From positions 936,463 to 1,000,462 of the forward strand of contig OY829654.1 of NCBI GenBank assembly GCA_963691815.1: a stretch of 64,000 nt of DNA. Reading direction: 5' to 3'. Position 1 is the first letter of the stretch. Every line of letters starts with the position of its first letter. The translations under genes were made by a program, and so were the position numbers. This document shows positions 22,235 through 32,630 of the stretch, piece by piece. This DNA is from Echiichthys vipera (Eukaryota; Chordata; Actinopteri; Perciformes; Trachinidae). Under the pieces are notes generated by a model. That model saw only the letters and a list, made by a program, of their open reading frames with translations, was not told the DNA's origin and ran no database searches.

Positions 22235-22842
22235 TTAATGTGAAAAAATGCAACAACACTCACGTAGTCAGTAAACCATTCTCCTTGTAAGAAGGAGATA
22301 CATCGAGTCAAAGCTGTGACTCGATTCCTGCCTTGTGAACTGTGAACCCCTGACCCACCCTTCCCACCCACACCCACCACCCCACCTCCTCCATGCTCCA
22401 TGCCCAGCTCACTCCCACCCCCCACCCCCCACCCCCCCCTTGGCTCTGTGAGCGGCTGTCCAGGACAGATTACTCTGGCAGGTGCCCAGGCCAATGCCAG
22501 GCCCTCATCAACAGAGCGGCCTTTGTGCTGCGACGACAAACCACAAGTCCAGCCAACATCTGCAGGATGAAGGGCTGCGGGGCCGGAGAGGGTCAGCTGA
22601 GGGGAGGAAAGGCCAGAGGGGAACAGGAGGACGAGAGACAGGACACGGGAAAAACACCGGCTGGACTCAGCTACACAAACTCACAGCTCAGGAAAAGAGT
22701 TTGTTTTAGATACGATTGTATTTTACATGCAGGATATTTTTGTCTTAACAGATAACAGATGTTCTAATAGCAGTTTATTCTTTAAAGCCACGTGCACCAA
22801 ATCCTCTCATGGACGTGCAAAACACTACAAACACGACTACAA
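22235..22842. other. no recognisable feature
   Basis: C-rich stretch (22375-22440) and unassigned sequence. An open plus-strand frame at 22393-22755 shows no motif. Confidence 0.45.
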
Positions 22843-23401
22843 ACGTGTCACGGCTAAAGTCTGGTTCCTTTGATCAGTGTGAGTGCAACCGTACCGCGTC
22901 TAGGAGCGGCACGCTTGCCGTCCACGGCCCGTTTGGGAGAGGTGGGCTTTAGTAAAGCACGTTTGCACATGTACGAGCACGAGCGTGCGCACGTGTACGA
23001 GCACGAGGCCTACAGCGGCTCTGAGGTCATTTCCTGTGCGCCTGTTGGGACATAGAAAAAAGAAGGAGGGACCATGCGCGGACATTTCAAACAATGGCGG
23101 TGAAAGGTTCACGTTGGTGTGATGCGGAGGTGGAGTGTTTACTGCAGATTTGGTCGATGAAAAGATTCAAAAACAGTCGACAAGACGCACAAAAACTCTG
23201 AGGTCTACGGAAAGATCTGGATACAAAGCCACGCATCGCCATGACGTCATCAATGCGTGTGACGTGTTACGGCGTGATGACGTATAGGCAGCAAGAAGCA
23301 TTCTCCGAGGCCCAGGTAGTGTGAGTACAAACGGGCCTGGAGGGGGGGACAAGGACCCTAAAGCACGGGGCACGGGACGGAGGCACAGTGGGAGGGCGCC
23401 C
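22843..23401 (+). mobile_element. H1 MITE, copy 8 (first terminus lost)
   Basis: It starts within the terminal repeat at GTGTCACGGCTAAAGTC. It has the CACGTG duplication, the Myb ATG (23094), the CRE (23242-23249) and a perfect end GGAGGGCGCCC, followed by TCA. Confidence 0.9.
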
Positions 23402-23814
23402 TCAATGACATTTTTAATCAACACCCTGTGCAGTCATTAGATTCACTAACACACCAACAGTATCACTGTAACCAGAACTCAATAATGGAGTTCCAGCTCC
23501 GTCCCAGATTATTTCGTACCTTGTGTGGAATGACGTCAGTGTTGATCCGCGGACCTCCGCATCTCATCCTCATTCCTGCCCGGGTCTGACAGTTACACAC
23601 AAAACAAAATCTCGATGTCCGGGAGGATTTGACACTGGGATTTCAATTTAATCCAAAATATTTTGCCATTTTCTTTCTCTTTGAGATTATTCATGAGTGC
23701 TTCAGACCAAATCATCGATGTTCTTACTGATGATCATGATGCTGTATCCCGGTCATGATGACGGCTCACAGGCACAGGTGGGAAACGACTGATAAGGAGT
23801 TCTGCAGGTGTGTG
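23402..23814. other. no recognisable feature
   Basis: Unassigned sequence. Confidence 0.5.
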
Positions 23815-23817
23815 TAA

Positions 23818-24402
23818 GAGCGTACTCACACTGTCCTTCCGGACCGCGACCCGGACTTTAGGGTACTTGTCCCCCCTCCCTCTCCCCCCTGCGCCCCAGC
23901 CCCGTTTGTACTCACACTGCCAGGGCCGGCCAATGCTTCTTGCTGTCCATACGCCATCACGCCGTAACACGTCACACGCATTGATGACGTCATGGCGATG
24001 CGTGGCTTTGTTTCCAGATCTTTCCGTAGACCTTGGAGTTTTTGTGCGTCTTGTCGACTGTTTTTGAATCTTTTCATCGACCAAATCTGCAGTAAACACT
24101 CCACCTCCGCATCACACCAACGTGAACCTTTCACCGCCATTGTTGTTGTTGTTAAATGTCCGCGCATGGTCCGTCCTTCTATTTACATGTCCGAACAGGC
24201 GGACATAACGCTACTGCCGTAGGGCTCGTGCTCGTACATGTGCAAACGGCTCCGCTAAAGCCCACCTCTTTCAAGCGGGCCGTGGACGGTCCGCTGGCCG
24301 CAGTTGTGCGCGGAGCGGGTGCACTCACACTGCTTAAAGGTACTAGGCTTTAGCTGAAAAAACGGTTTTGGCCCTGGCCAGAAGGACAGTGTGAGTGCGC
24401 CC
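23818..24402 (-). mobile_element. H1 MITE, copy 9 (divergent subfamily, 585 bp)
   Basis: TAA flanks both sides (23815-23817 and 24403-24405), a clean 3-bp target duplication of the kind PIF/Harbinger makes. The ends are GAGCGTACTCACACTGTCC and GGACAGTGTGAGTGCGCCC. It differs from other copies by GC-rich substitutions, has only one copy of the 24-bp CACGTG region, and has a GTTGTT insertion near the Myb start. CRE at 23985-23992. Confidence 0.9.
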
Positions 24403-24405
24403 TAA

Positions 24406-25049
24406 GACATCAGTCTCAGAGAAAGAGCAGGCATCATATTCTGTGCAGGTTGAGCTACAGGACGTTTATTATATTCAGATATTTTCTTACGTTCTTGGTT
24501 CGTCGGTAGAGAATTACCTCAGTTTTCACATGCATCTGCACACAGCTAACATCTCCAGGATATCTCCCACACACACACACACACACAGACACACACACAC
24601 ACACACACATTATGGACACACTCCAATCCTCCTCAGCTGTTTTCCCTGAGCCAACACCAATCTGGCCGGTGCGTGACCGCAGCAGAGGGGTATTGTGTTA
24701 CTGCAGCAGTGCGGGTGTGCGAGTACGAGTGTGGGGTGACAGCATTGAGCCCCCTAAGCTTCACAGGGTGAGGGGTATCATGGGTATATCTGTGGCAAGC
24801 GGCTTCCCCGAACCTAAGCCCCTCTTCCTGGGTGTACGGCTGCCACACCTGTCCCCACAGATGCAATATCACTTTCCCTGGCTCACATACGGACGCAGGA
24901 GCGAGTGGGACTGTGTGTAAAACAGTGTGTGTGTTAAAATAAGACCATATAACACTAAATACAGCAAATATGTTTATGTCTATTTGTTCCATGTGGTCCA
25001 TTTTACACAAGCATATTGAGAGCAAATGTGTCTTCAAGGCAAAGTACAG
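24406..25049. other. no gene; (CA)n at about 24570-24610
   Basis: Unassigned sequence around a CA repeat. Confidence 0.5.
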
Positions 25050-25145
25050 GGGGGGGGGGGCGGAGAACACGGGGGATGGACCCAAATGCAGACACACAAC
25101 ACAGGAGACTGTATTAACACATTTAATAAACAAAAAAGTGCTTTA
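25050..25145. mobile_element. fragment related to the LTR-like family
   Basis: GATGGACCCAAATGCAGACA followed by TTTAATAAACAAAAAA resembles the left interior of 9330-9400 and 30110-30180. Confidence 0.4.
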
Positions 25146-25700
25146 AAGGAAAGGATGTTTGTGGAGAACCTGGTGCTAAATCACTTGCAGACGACCTGAT
25201 TCTGGGTCAGGGTTTTGTGCGTAGCAGAGCAGCTCCCTCGCTGCGATCTATTGAAAGTCATCCCTTGATCCAAGCTTTTGTCGGCTGTGGGCGCGGGCCC
25301 CACCGACACCCCCCTCCCTGCTGGACCTTGGTCCTACCAGGGGCGCAGGCCCGCTTAAATGTTAAAACCCACACTTCCAGTGAAGGAAAAACACGAAGAG
25401 AACTGATACAGACTGACACGAGTAATGGTCACAAGAGGACAGGTACGCAGGGAGACATCAGGGTCTGTAGAGGGTGAAATGCACCCCCTCGTATTAAAGG
25501 TGATATTCTGGATCAGAAGGCTGTTGTTTCCACCTATAGGAGCAGCTTTTATACAGGTAACCACATTAAAAACACACTTTTAAACCTATGTATTGCAAGA
25601 AAAGCTGGGATTATATTTAGGAAACGCTGAGTCAAATACATTCAACTTGCTCAAAAGATCCATTTAATTCATGTTGTAATTATGGCTGCAGTTTATTTTA
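25146..25700. other. no recognisable feature
   Basis: Unassigned sequence. Confidence 0.5.
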
Positions 25701-25773
25701 GGTAGTGTGAGTACAAACGGGCCTGGAGGGGGGGACAAGGACCCTAAAGCACGGGGCACAGTGGGAGGGCGCC
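25701..25773 (+). mobile_element. H1 terminal fragment
   Basis: GGTAGTGTGAGTACAAACGG to CAGTGGGAGGGCGCC: the last 73 bp of H1, with a small deletion in the terminal repeat. Confidence 0.85.
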
Positions 25774-25834
25774 TGAAGTCCATTCCTTACAAATCATTGC
25801 ACAGGTCATCAAATCAACCTGCAACGCGAGAAAC

Positions 25835-26272
25835 CTACGTGGTCTCATGGGAGGGCGTATGAATAGCACGCCACTTTTAATGACTTTTCGCGTGCATGTC
25901 TACGCATATTAAGCTCTTCGCGTGTACGCCCGTAGTTCCCCATACACTTCTATTTTCGAGCTTTTCGCGTGTCATTTAACGCCTGTTATTTCAGCCATCC
26001 TTCACATGAAATATTGATTTAAAAAAAACGCTCTGACAGAAAGCTCCACCACTTCGTATTTCTCCGGAAAGTAGCGGAGAAATACGAACACGTGGGTTTT
26101 CCCTTAATGACATTTGTGCGTAAAATGACAACGCCATCTCTGCACTATACAAGTCAATTGAGGCTACATGGCGTGAAATGACACGCAAAAAAACATGAAA
26201 TACGTTGTAATTATACGCGAGATGGCTTGAGAAATAGCGTGTCATTCACACGCCTTTTGGTGAGACCAGGCT
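25835..26272. mobile_element. hAT-like palindromic element, copy without telomere-type array
   Basis: Ends CTACGTGGTCTCATGGG and GGTGAGACCAGGCT are inverted. It is flanked by CGAGAAAC (25827-25834) and GGAGAAAC (26273-26280), an 8-bp duplication with one mismatch. It keeps the TTCGTATTTCTCCG hairpin (about 26057-26092). Where 13773-13864 has CCCTAA repeats this copy has ordinary sequence (about 25940-26055). Confidence 0.8.
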
Positions 26273-26576
26273 GGAGAAACGAGCAGGGTCGGCGGCTGAA
26301 AATGTTTAACATGATGCAAATAAAGCCCAAATTCACCTGAAGTGGACAGAGGAGCAGCAGAAGACGGGGTACAGAGGTGAACAGGGGGGAGAAGAGGAGG
26401 TAACAGTGTTAATGGAAGCAGCCAGCACTGCCAATGGCTACGACCTACGTCCCCGAGCTCTATATTCAAATAATATGACACACTTTGTATTTGTTTTCCT
26501 GTGTGTCTCTTTGTATTGTTGCGTGAGGCCGTGAAAGATCTCCACCATGCGCCTGAACCTGTGTTCCCTTTTCTCA

Positions 26577-26656
26577 GCAGGTTTGCAATCAGGCAGTGGA
26601 TCGGCTGCAGGTGCGTCAGCCTGATGCAGCCGATCAACTCCCTGATTGCCAACCTG
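26577..26656. repeat. 80-nt perfect-looking hairpin
   Basis: Arms 26577-26609 and 26625-26656 are inverted copies (GCAATCAGG...GATCGGCTGCA against TGCAGCCGATC...CCTGATTGC) with about three mismatches and a 15-nt loop. A TATA-like CTATATAAAG follows at 26656-26665. It may be an LTR or MITE piece, or a structured RNA; expression is unknown. Confidence 0.6.
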
Positions 26657-26698
26657 CTATATAAAGCCAGCAAGAGCATTCCCTTGGGACACACAGAC

Positions 26699-27376
26699 CA
26701 GTGACGTGCAGTCAGGGGAGGCAGGTGACGCCGTGCCTCCGCTGGCGTCGAGAGAGGAAAAAGAAACTAAATGACACAAGTATTAGTATTTGTCCTCTGG
26801 ACTTTGATTCTGGTGTGGTTCTTAATTTTTTTTGACCACTTTTACAGTAAAAATTGCAGAAAATTCTGTATTTCCTGCTTAAATACATAAGGGGGCGACT
26901 GTGACTCAGTGGGTCAACCTCCATTCGAGAGATTGGCGGTTCGATCCCCAGCTCCCCCGGTCCACATGTCGAAGTGTCCTTGGGCACTGAACCCTGAATT
27001 GCTCCCCCTGCTGCGCGTGGGTGTGTGAATGTGGTGTGAATTGTTAGATTAGATGGTCTGTAGACGTCCACTGCATCAGGGTGAACGTGACAAACACTGT
27101 GAAAGCACCTTGAGTCGTCAGAAGACTAGAAAGGCGCTTTATAAGCACATAAGTACATTTACTTAAATAAACGGAGTCTCTTCGGAGGCGAGAGTTGAGG
27201 CACGGACAGACGAGCCTCCCTCCAGATTGTGCAATCACTCACAAGCTGGACTGAGGGCGTGCAAACAGCGCGTGCTTGTTCCCATGTCTGTGTATGTTTC
27301 CAATATGATGGTTGAGGACACTAATGTAATAAAAGCATACGTCTTCTTTCCCATGTTCCCTCACTGCACGTCACTG
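26699..27376. mobile_element. hAT element with perfect target duplication
   Basis: Inverted termini CAGTGACGTGCAGT and ACTGCACGTCACTG are flanked by identical 8-bp ACACAGAC (26691-26698 and 27377-27384). A tRNA-derived SINE is nested inside. No transposase can be read. A partial relative lies at 17766-18245. Confidence 0.9.
26886..27161 (+). mobile_element. tRNA-derived SINE nested in hAT element
   Basis: B box GGTTCGATCCC; tail GGCGCTTTATAAGCACATAA. It is flanked by CTTAAATA (26878-26885 and 27162-27169). The A-box region has lost a few bases compared with 3789. Confidence 0.85.
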
Positions 27377-27543
27377 ACACAGACCCACCAGCACCTTTGG
27401 TCCCACATCATGATCTGTTCAAATCTTTGGTTTAGTTGTTTTTATTTTTGGCCGCAGCCTCCGTTCTTCGTTTGGTTTTTAGTTCATAATTTGGTTTTGT
27501 TAGGGAGGGAGGGAGGGGGGCCAACTCCGACGTCCCTATAGGG

Positions 27544-28050
27544 CAGGGGTCTGCAACCCGCGGCTCTTCACTCCCTTTTCAGTGGCTCCTGCAGCTTTAA
27601 GGAAATAAATGATGTGTTGTTTGCACAGTGGACGATCTTTCAAAGGGAGCACCTGTTCTCCTGGAGTTCAAGGTGATTTAAAAATATTACGTGAAGCTAA
27701 AATATGCGTCACATGCTACGGCTAACGTTCAGCACCTTTCCTGCTAACCTTGAGTTTATGACCTGCGCAGGATGCTAACCGTGCTAACCGTGGCTAACCA
27801 TGGATACACCCCCCCCCCCCCCCACCAAAACACGTATCGGAGGAGAATAGAGGGTTTGCGTAGAGAGATCAATTTGCTTTCCCTGCCAACATTGATGGCG
27901 TACCTGTTTGCTTGACATGTGGTGAGAAATTAACTATACACACAACTTTAACAGGTGTGAGCTCAAATGTGTTTTGCGGCTCCAGACAAATTTTACTTGG
28001 CGAAGAAGCGTCAAAACTAATCTTTTGATAGTAAAGGTTGCAGACCCCTG
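27544..28050 (+). mobile_element. hAT element with BED-finger remnant
   Basis: Termini CAGGGGTCTGCAACC and GGTTGCAGACCCCTG are perfectly inverted. The 8-bp duplication CTATAGGG is exact (27536-27543 and 28051-28058). At 27882-27926 the plus strand encodes PANIDGVPVCLTCGE, like the zinc-binding start of hAT transposases (BED-type, Cys-x2-Cys). No catalytic domain remains, so it is non-autonomous. Confidence 0.9.
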
Positions 28051-28268
28051 CTATAGGGGGTGGCCTGGTGAGTTTGGCCGGCATCTCCAGGTCCCTTTTT
28101 GGGGTTCGCTGATTCCTTACTTTGGTACGGTCCTCATTTGTATTTCGCTCGTTAGTAAAACCGTTAAAAGTTCTATTTTCTCTGGTGTCCTTTTATGTTT
28201 CGGTCTCCAGTTTGAGCCACTCGTCAAGGAGGCCGTAACAATATAAATATAAACTATCATGCTGATGT

Positions 28269-28588
28269 CTCGGTGGAGTGGTGGTTAGCCCTGTCGCCTC
28301 ACAGCGAGAGGGAGTTTGCATGTTGTCCCCGTGTCTGCGTGGGTTTTCTCCGGGTTCTCCGGTTTCCTCCCACAGTCCAAAGACGTGCAGGTGTTCGGTT
28401 CATTGATGACTCTAAATCACCCGTAGGTGTGAATGGTTGTCTGTCTCTGTTCGTCTCTATGTGTCCTGTGATAGACTGGCGTCCTGTCCAGGGTGGACCC
28501 CGCCTCATGCCCGATGTCAGCTGGGATCGGCTCCAGCCCCCCTGAGACCCCGACAGGGACAAGAGGCTGAAGATGAATGAATGAACGC
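28269..28588 (+). mobile_element. tRNA-derived SINE (ATTC-tailed)
   Basis: The head CGGTGGAGTGGTGGTTAGCC has tRNA-like A-box character. It has the body TGGGTTTTCTCCGGGTTCTC and the tail GAATGAATGAA. The segment holding the B box is deleted compared with 19319. Confidence 0.8.
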
Positions 28589-28892
28589 TGTCGTCTATGG
28601 CGACTATGCTAACGCCACAGTTCAAACTGCAGAAGCATGAAGGGGGGGTGCAGGTTTCAAATGCAGTTTGAATGGTAAAAATCAGTTGAGCCGCTTTGGA
28701 GATATTGATGTCTTTGGTCCAGGAAGCAGCGCATAAATCTGAGGGGTTGGTTTCAAAGAGCGGGCTACACACTGAGAACATAAATCCCATTTAAAGTTTT
28801 AATGTGTGTCATAGTAGGAGGATACTGAGCTGGGGAACATGAGTGCCACTGCCATGTGTGTTTATATAGTGTGACACTGTGGTATGGTCACA

Positions 28893-29005
28893 ATGGTGCA
28901 GGATACAGTCAGGGAACGTTACAGGTGTATGCTCGCACCCTTTTGAACATTAAAGGTCGTTTGTTGCACTTTTGGGTCCCGATCAAACACAAACCGTAAC
29001 AGGCT
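28893..29005. mobile_element. unclassified dispersed repeat fragment (relative of 21500)
   Basis: GTTTGTTGCACTTTTGGGTC and GATCAAACACAAACCGTAAC are inverted relative to 21500-21590. The rest of 28589-29020 is unassigned. Confidence 0.45.
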
Positions 29006-29019
29006 TCCTGTTCTGAACG

Positions 29020-29446
29020 TCAGCACTCGTATGATTCACTACGGAGCCTGTTCACTGTGCCAACGTTACGCTGTCCTCTGTGTTTGGCGTGACGACCACA
29101 CTGATTTTAACGGACTGCTCTGCTGCTCGCTGGATGCTAGCGCGCAGCAGCGGCAGCGGCAGACATCTGCGCTGCGTATTTCACCACTCGAATGCACCTC
29201 ATTGAAACTTTTAAGATTGTTCTGAACTTCTAAAATGAACCATCAGCACTCGTATGATTCACTACGGAGCCTGTTCACCGTACCAACGTTACGCTCTCCT
29301 CTGTGTTTGGCGTGACGACCACACTGAGTACCGCGGCCTCCGTACTGCAGCTCCGGACTGCTCGCTCGCTGGATGCTAGCGCGCAGCAGCGGCAGACGTC
29401 TGCGCTGCGTATTTCACCACTCGAATGCACCTCATAGAAACTTTTA
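29020..29446. repeat. tandem duplication, about 215-bp unit
   Basis: 29026-29217 and 29247-29446 share CAGCACTCGTATGATTCACT through CACTCGAATGCACCTCAT, with indels in the middle. The second unit has an extra block around 29328-29360. No motif was recognised. Confidence 0.85.
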
Positions 29447-30078
29447 AGACTGATTCCAAAGGGCTGTGCGAGGAAAAGAAAAAAGGGATTTTCCATTGCG
29501 ACCGATTTCTATCTTAACGCATTTAAATTGATGTTAACCATCTTGCGATGCTTCACTACCTCCCTACTGAGTTCACTACATTTCTGTTGCTTCTGCTTCG
29601 TCTCTATTTGTGTCCTACATCTGATTTTTATGCTCTGGATGGAGGGAAAGGAAAGGAAAGAACAGAATGAATTGTTGTTGGACGGTTCTGTCTGTTATTC
29701 CAGATCGCTGTGTTGAAATGCCCCCCCTCCTAAGTTCAGCTGGAGAGGAGCATATATCCACAGTATGTGATTACTCCGTCTTTTCGCCTTTAACTCGCTG
29801 CACACTGACTTCATTTTTGTTGGATGTGAGACGTTGCTCTCGGGAGTGCAAAGGAATGCTGGGAGGAAAGATGGATATTATGCTTGAAGGAAATAGTACC
29901 TGGTCTCACGCTCCTGCCCTCGAGGGCCATTTTCATTGGGTTGCCAGTCAAAAGGGGGGACCCCATGCTCGGCCTGAAGAGCAAAGAGATGTGGGAAGAT
30001 AGGTGTAGGTGTGGGAGAGAGCCTGGTGGGATACTGTGTGTGGAGAGAGATGATTTTAAAGGAAGAAGAGTTCTTACA
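29447..30078. other. no recognisable feature
   Basis: Unassigned sequence. The short frames show no motif. Confidence 0.5.
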
Positions 30079-30280
30079 TGTCATGAACGGTGCAGGGAAA
30101 TAACACAAAGAGACTGGGCCCAGATGCAGACAAGGACACGGGGTAAAAGTACAAACAAATATCTAATACGAACAACAAAACGGGAACAAATGCAATGAAA
30201 CAAGAACACTACGGACGAGACGGTCGAGGATAACAGGAACGAGGGAACGAAGGACGGTCACGGATCAGGACAGGGAAACA
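30079..30280. mobile_element. LTR-like element, left fragment
   Basis: TGTCATGAACGGTGCAGGGA, GATGCAGACAAGGACACGGG and CGAGACGGTCGAGGATAACA match 9292-9450 and the complement of 48080-48196. It ends where RTE-like sequence begins. Confidence 0.7.
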
Positions 30281-30282
30281 TC

Positions 30283-30728
30283 CCATCTCATCTCATCTCA
30301 TCTTCATCCGCTTATCCGGGGTCAGGTCTCGGGGGCAGCAGCTTCCCAAACTTCCCTTTCCCGGGCCACATTAACCAGCTCTAACTGGGGGATCCTGAGG
30401 CGTTCCCAGGCCAGCGTGGAGATCTAATCTCTCCACCTGGTCCTGGGTCTTCCCCGAGGCCTCCTCCCAGCTGGACGTGCCTGGAACACCTCCCTAGGGA
30501 GGCGCCCAGGGTTCATCCTTACCAGATGATCCTGAACCACCTCAACTGGCTCCTTTCAACACAAAGGAGCAGCGGCTCTACTCCGAGTTCCTCACGGATG
30601 CTGAACTTCTCCCCCTCTCTCTAAGGGAGACTCCAGACCCCCTCCTGAGGAAACACATTTCACACGCTTGGACCTGGACCTGGTTCTTTGGGTCCTGACC
30701 CAGCTTTCATGACCACAGGTGAGGGTAG
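30283..30728 (-). mobile_element. RTE-like LINE 3' end fused to H1
   Basis: A (CATCT)n tail (30284-30303), then the conserved 3' coding block. One unit of the 25-26 bp VNTR lies near 30680. Sequence switches at 30728 into H1. Confidence 0.75.
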
Positions 30729-30840
30729 GAACCGCCGTAGGCCTCGTGCTCGTACACGTGCGCACGCTCGTGCTCGTACATGTGCAACGTGCTTTACAAA
30801 AGCCCACCTCTCCCAAACGGGCCACGGACGGCAAGCGTGC
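30729..30840 (-). mobile_element. H1 internal fragment fused to LINE
   Basis: ACCGCCGTAGGCCTCGTGCT, the CACGTG duplication, and GGACGGCAAGCGTGC. Neither H1 terminus is present. Confidence 0.85.
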
Positions 30841-31092
30841 TTCGTTTCCTTACGAACACATTGGTCACCTTGGCAGCAAACACAAAACATCTTGTAAAAG
30901 ACATATGGCGCCAGCAACAGGAGCGTGCACGAGGGTGAGCTACGAGAACAAACAAAGATCCTCGTCTCATGTACTGTGCGGCTGCTGTTGCTAGGTTTCC
31001 CACCTGGTCACCTGCGTCCTCGCGTCTCATATGTTGCAGTTATAAAAAGCCAAGAAAGTTGCTAATTCAGAAGTACGGTAGAGTGTTACTCA

Positions 31093-31683
31093 GGGCGCAC
31101 TCACACTGTTCTACCGCACCGGGCCAAAACAGGTTTTTTGGGTAAAGCCTAGTGCGTTTGACCAGTGTGAGTGCAACCGTACCGCGTCTAGGAGCGGCGC
31201 GCTTGCCGTCCACGGCCCGTTTGAGAGAGGTGGGCTTTTGTAAAGCACGTTTGCACGTGTACGAGCACGAGCGTGCGCACGTGTATGAGCACGAGGCCTA
31301 CGGCGGTTCTGAGGTCATTTCCTGTGCGCCTGTTGGGACATAGAAAAAAGAAGGAGGGACCATGCGCGGACATTTCAAACAATGGCGGTGAAAGGTTCAC
31401 GTTGGTGTGATGCGGAGGTGGAGTGTTTACTGCAGATTTGGTCGATGAAAAGATTCAAAAACAGTCGACAAGACGCACAAAAACTCAGAGGTCTACGGAA
31501 AGATCTGGAAACAAAGCCACGCATCGCCATGACGTCATCAATGCGTGTGACGTGTTACGGCGTGATGACGTATAGGCAGCAAGAAGCATTCTCCGAGGCC
31601 CAGGTAGTGTGAGTACAAACGGGCCTGGAGGGGGGGACAAGGACCCTAAAGCACGGGGCACGGGACGGAGGCACAGTGTGAGC
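31093..31683 (+). mobile_element. H1 MITE, copy 12 (591 bp)
   Basis: Left end GGGCGCACTCACACTG. The right end is degraded (CAGTGTGAGC in place of ...GTGCGCCC). Identical GTTACTCA octamers flank it (31085-31092 and 31684-31691). It carries two CACGTG motifs, the Myb remnant and the CRE (31530-31537). Confidence 0.9.
31382..31612 (+). pseudogene. H1 Myb/SANT (trihelix) gene remnant, representative copy
   Basis: A 76-codon frame from ATGGCGG begins MAVKGSRWCDAEVECLLQIW. Trp8, the acidic turn and the LL-x-IW spacing fit the first helix of the Myb/SANT-like DNA-binding domain carried by PIF/Harbinger elements. After this the reading frame is wrong: DEKIQKQ and then KTHKNSEVYGKIW, typical of the same domain, occur in the other two frames. 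That implies at least two single-base deletions. The same frame recurs at 34713, 39082 and, on the minus strand, 7907, 51479, 53959 and 63137. It is not a functional gene. Confidence 0.7.
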
Positions 31684-31691
31684 GTTACTCA

Positions 31692-32540
31692 GACAATGAC
31701 CTGCTCAGACACGTACAGAGTGAGACTGGCGTGCAGCCACTACAAAGTTCCCATCAAACAAACCAACTCATTAAACCATCGCTGCGTACTCTCATCTTTT
31801 AATTGAACTTCCATACTTCATGTGAATCTTTGAACATTGGCGAACGGGGCACATCCACTCTATGTTTCATGTTTTGGGACTAATCAATACGCGCGTGATT
31901 AAAGCTAATGTGCTATATGGTAATGCAGCTTTCAGAGCATTGCAGCCCTGTTATCTTTTACTCTTTCTATACATTCATGCATATGAATTCAGAGAGGGAT
32001 CAAAGATCTTCAGTTGGCCAGAAGACAGGATTATGATGCCAGTGGTTTGGAAATCTTATCAGTAAACTGTCTCTTAATCCTGCTGGGGGTAAAAAGAGAC
32101 ATTTTACACCGCTGCTGCTGCTGCTGCTGCTATCAGATGCAGGCTCCTTGTTATGCTTTAAGGAGACAGAGACGTCTCAACAGCGACGCGGCATCAAAAG
32201 ACGTCCACAGATGATTTCTAAAGAGCTCAAAATTATCTCGGATGCTCTTTGAAACACTAAACCGTCGTGTGTAATCCTGTGGGAACTCATCTTTGCCATT
32301 ATTCACAACAAACAGTCCCCGTCCATCGCAACCGACTGCAACGAGTGATCGACTCTGAGCATGACGCATCTCACACGTGCTTAGTTCTCTCAAGATGAGG
32401 TGATTTTGACTTTGTCTTACTTCCCCAGACCATTTGGAAAACCCAACTTGAAATGTCAGCTTCAAAACCAATACGTCAAATATATAAATATAAATGATAT
32501 TTGTAAGTGGGCCATTTTCAAAGCTATGGGATTATTATTG
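31692..32540. other. no gene; short (CTG)n at 32111-32131
   Basis: Unassigned, apart from seven CTG units. Confidence 0.5.
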
Positions 32541-32630
32541 TAGGACGAGGCGAAGCAATGGCGCCCAAAACAACGTGAAAACAAAACAAAACAACAACCG
32601 TAGAGCCTGTGAATGTTCTCATGTGTCCAG

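Noticed and set aside
26191..26275. Mobile unit boundary placed at GGTCTCA with shorter ends
   Set aside because: Extending to CTACGTGGTCTCA / AGCCTGGTCTCA gives 8-bp duplications in both copies, which fits better.
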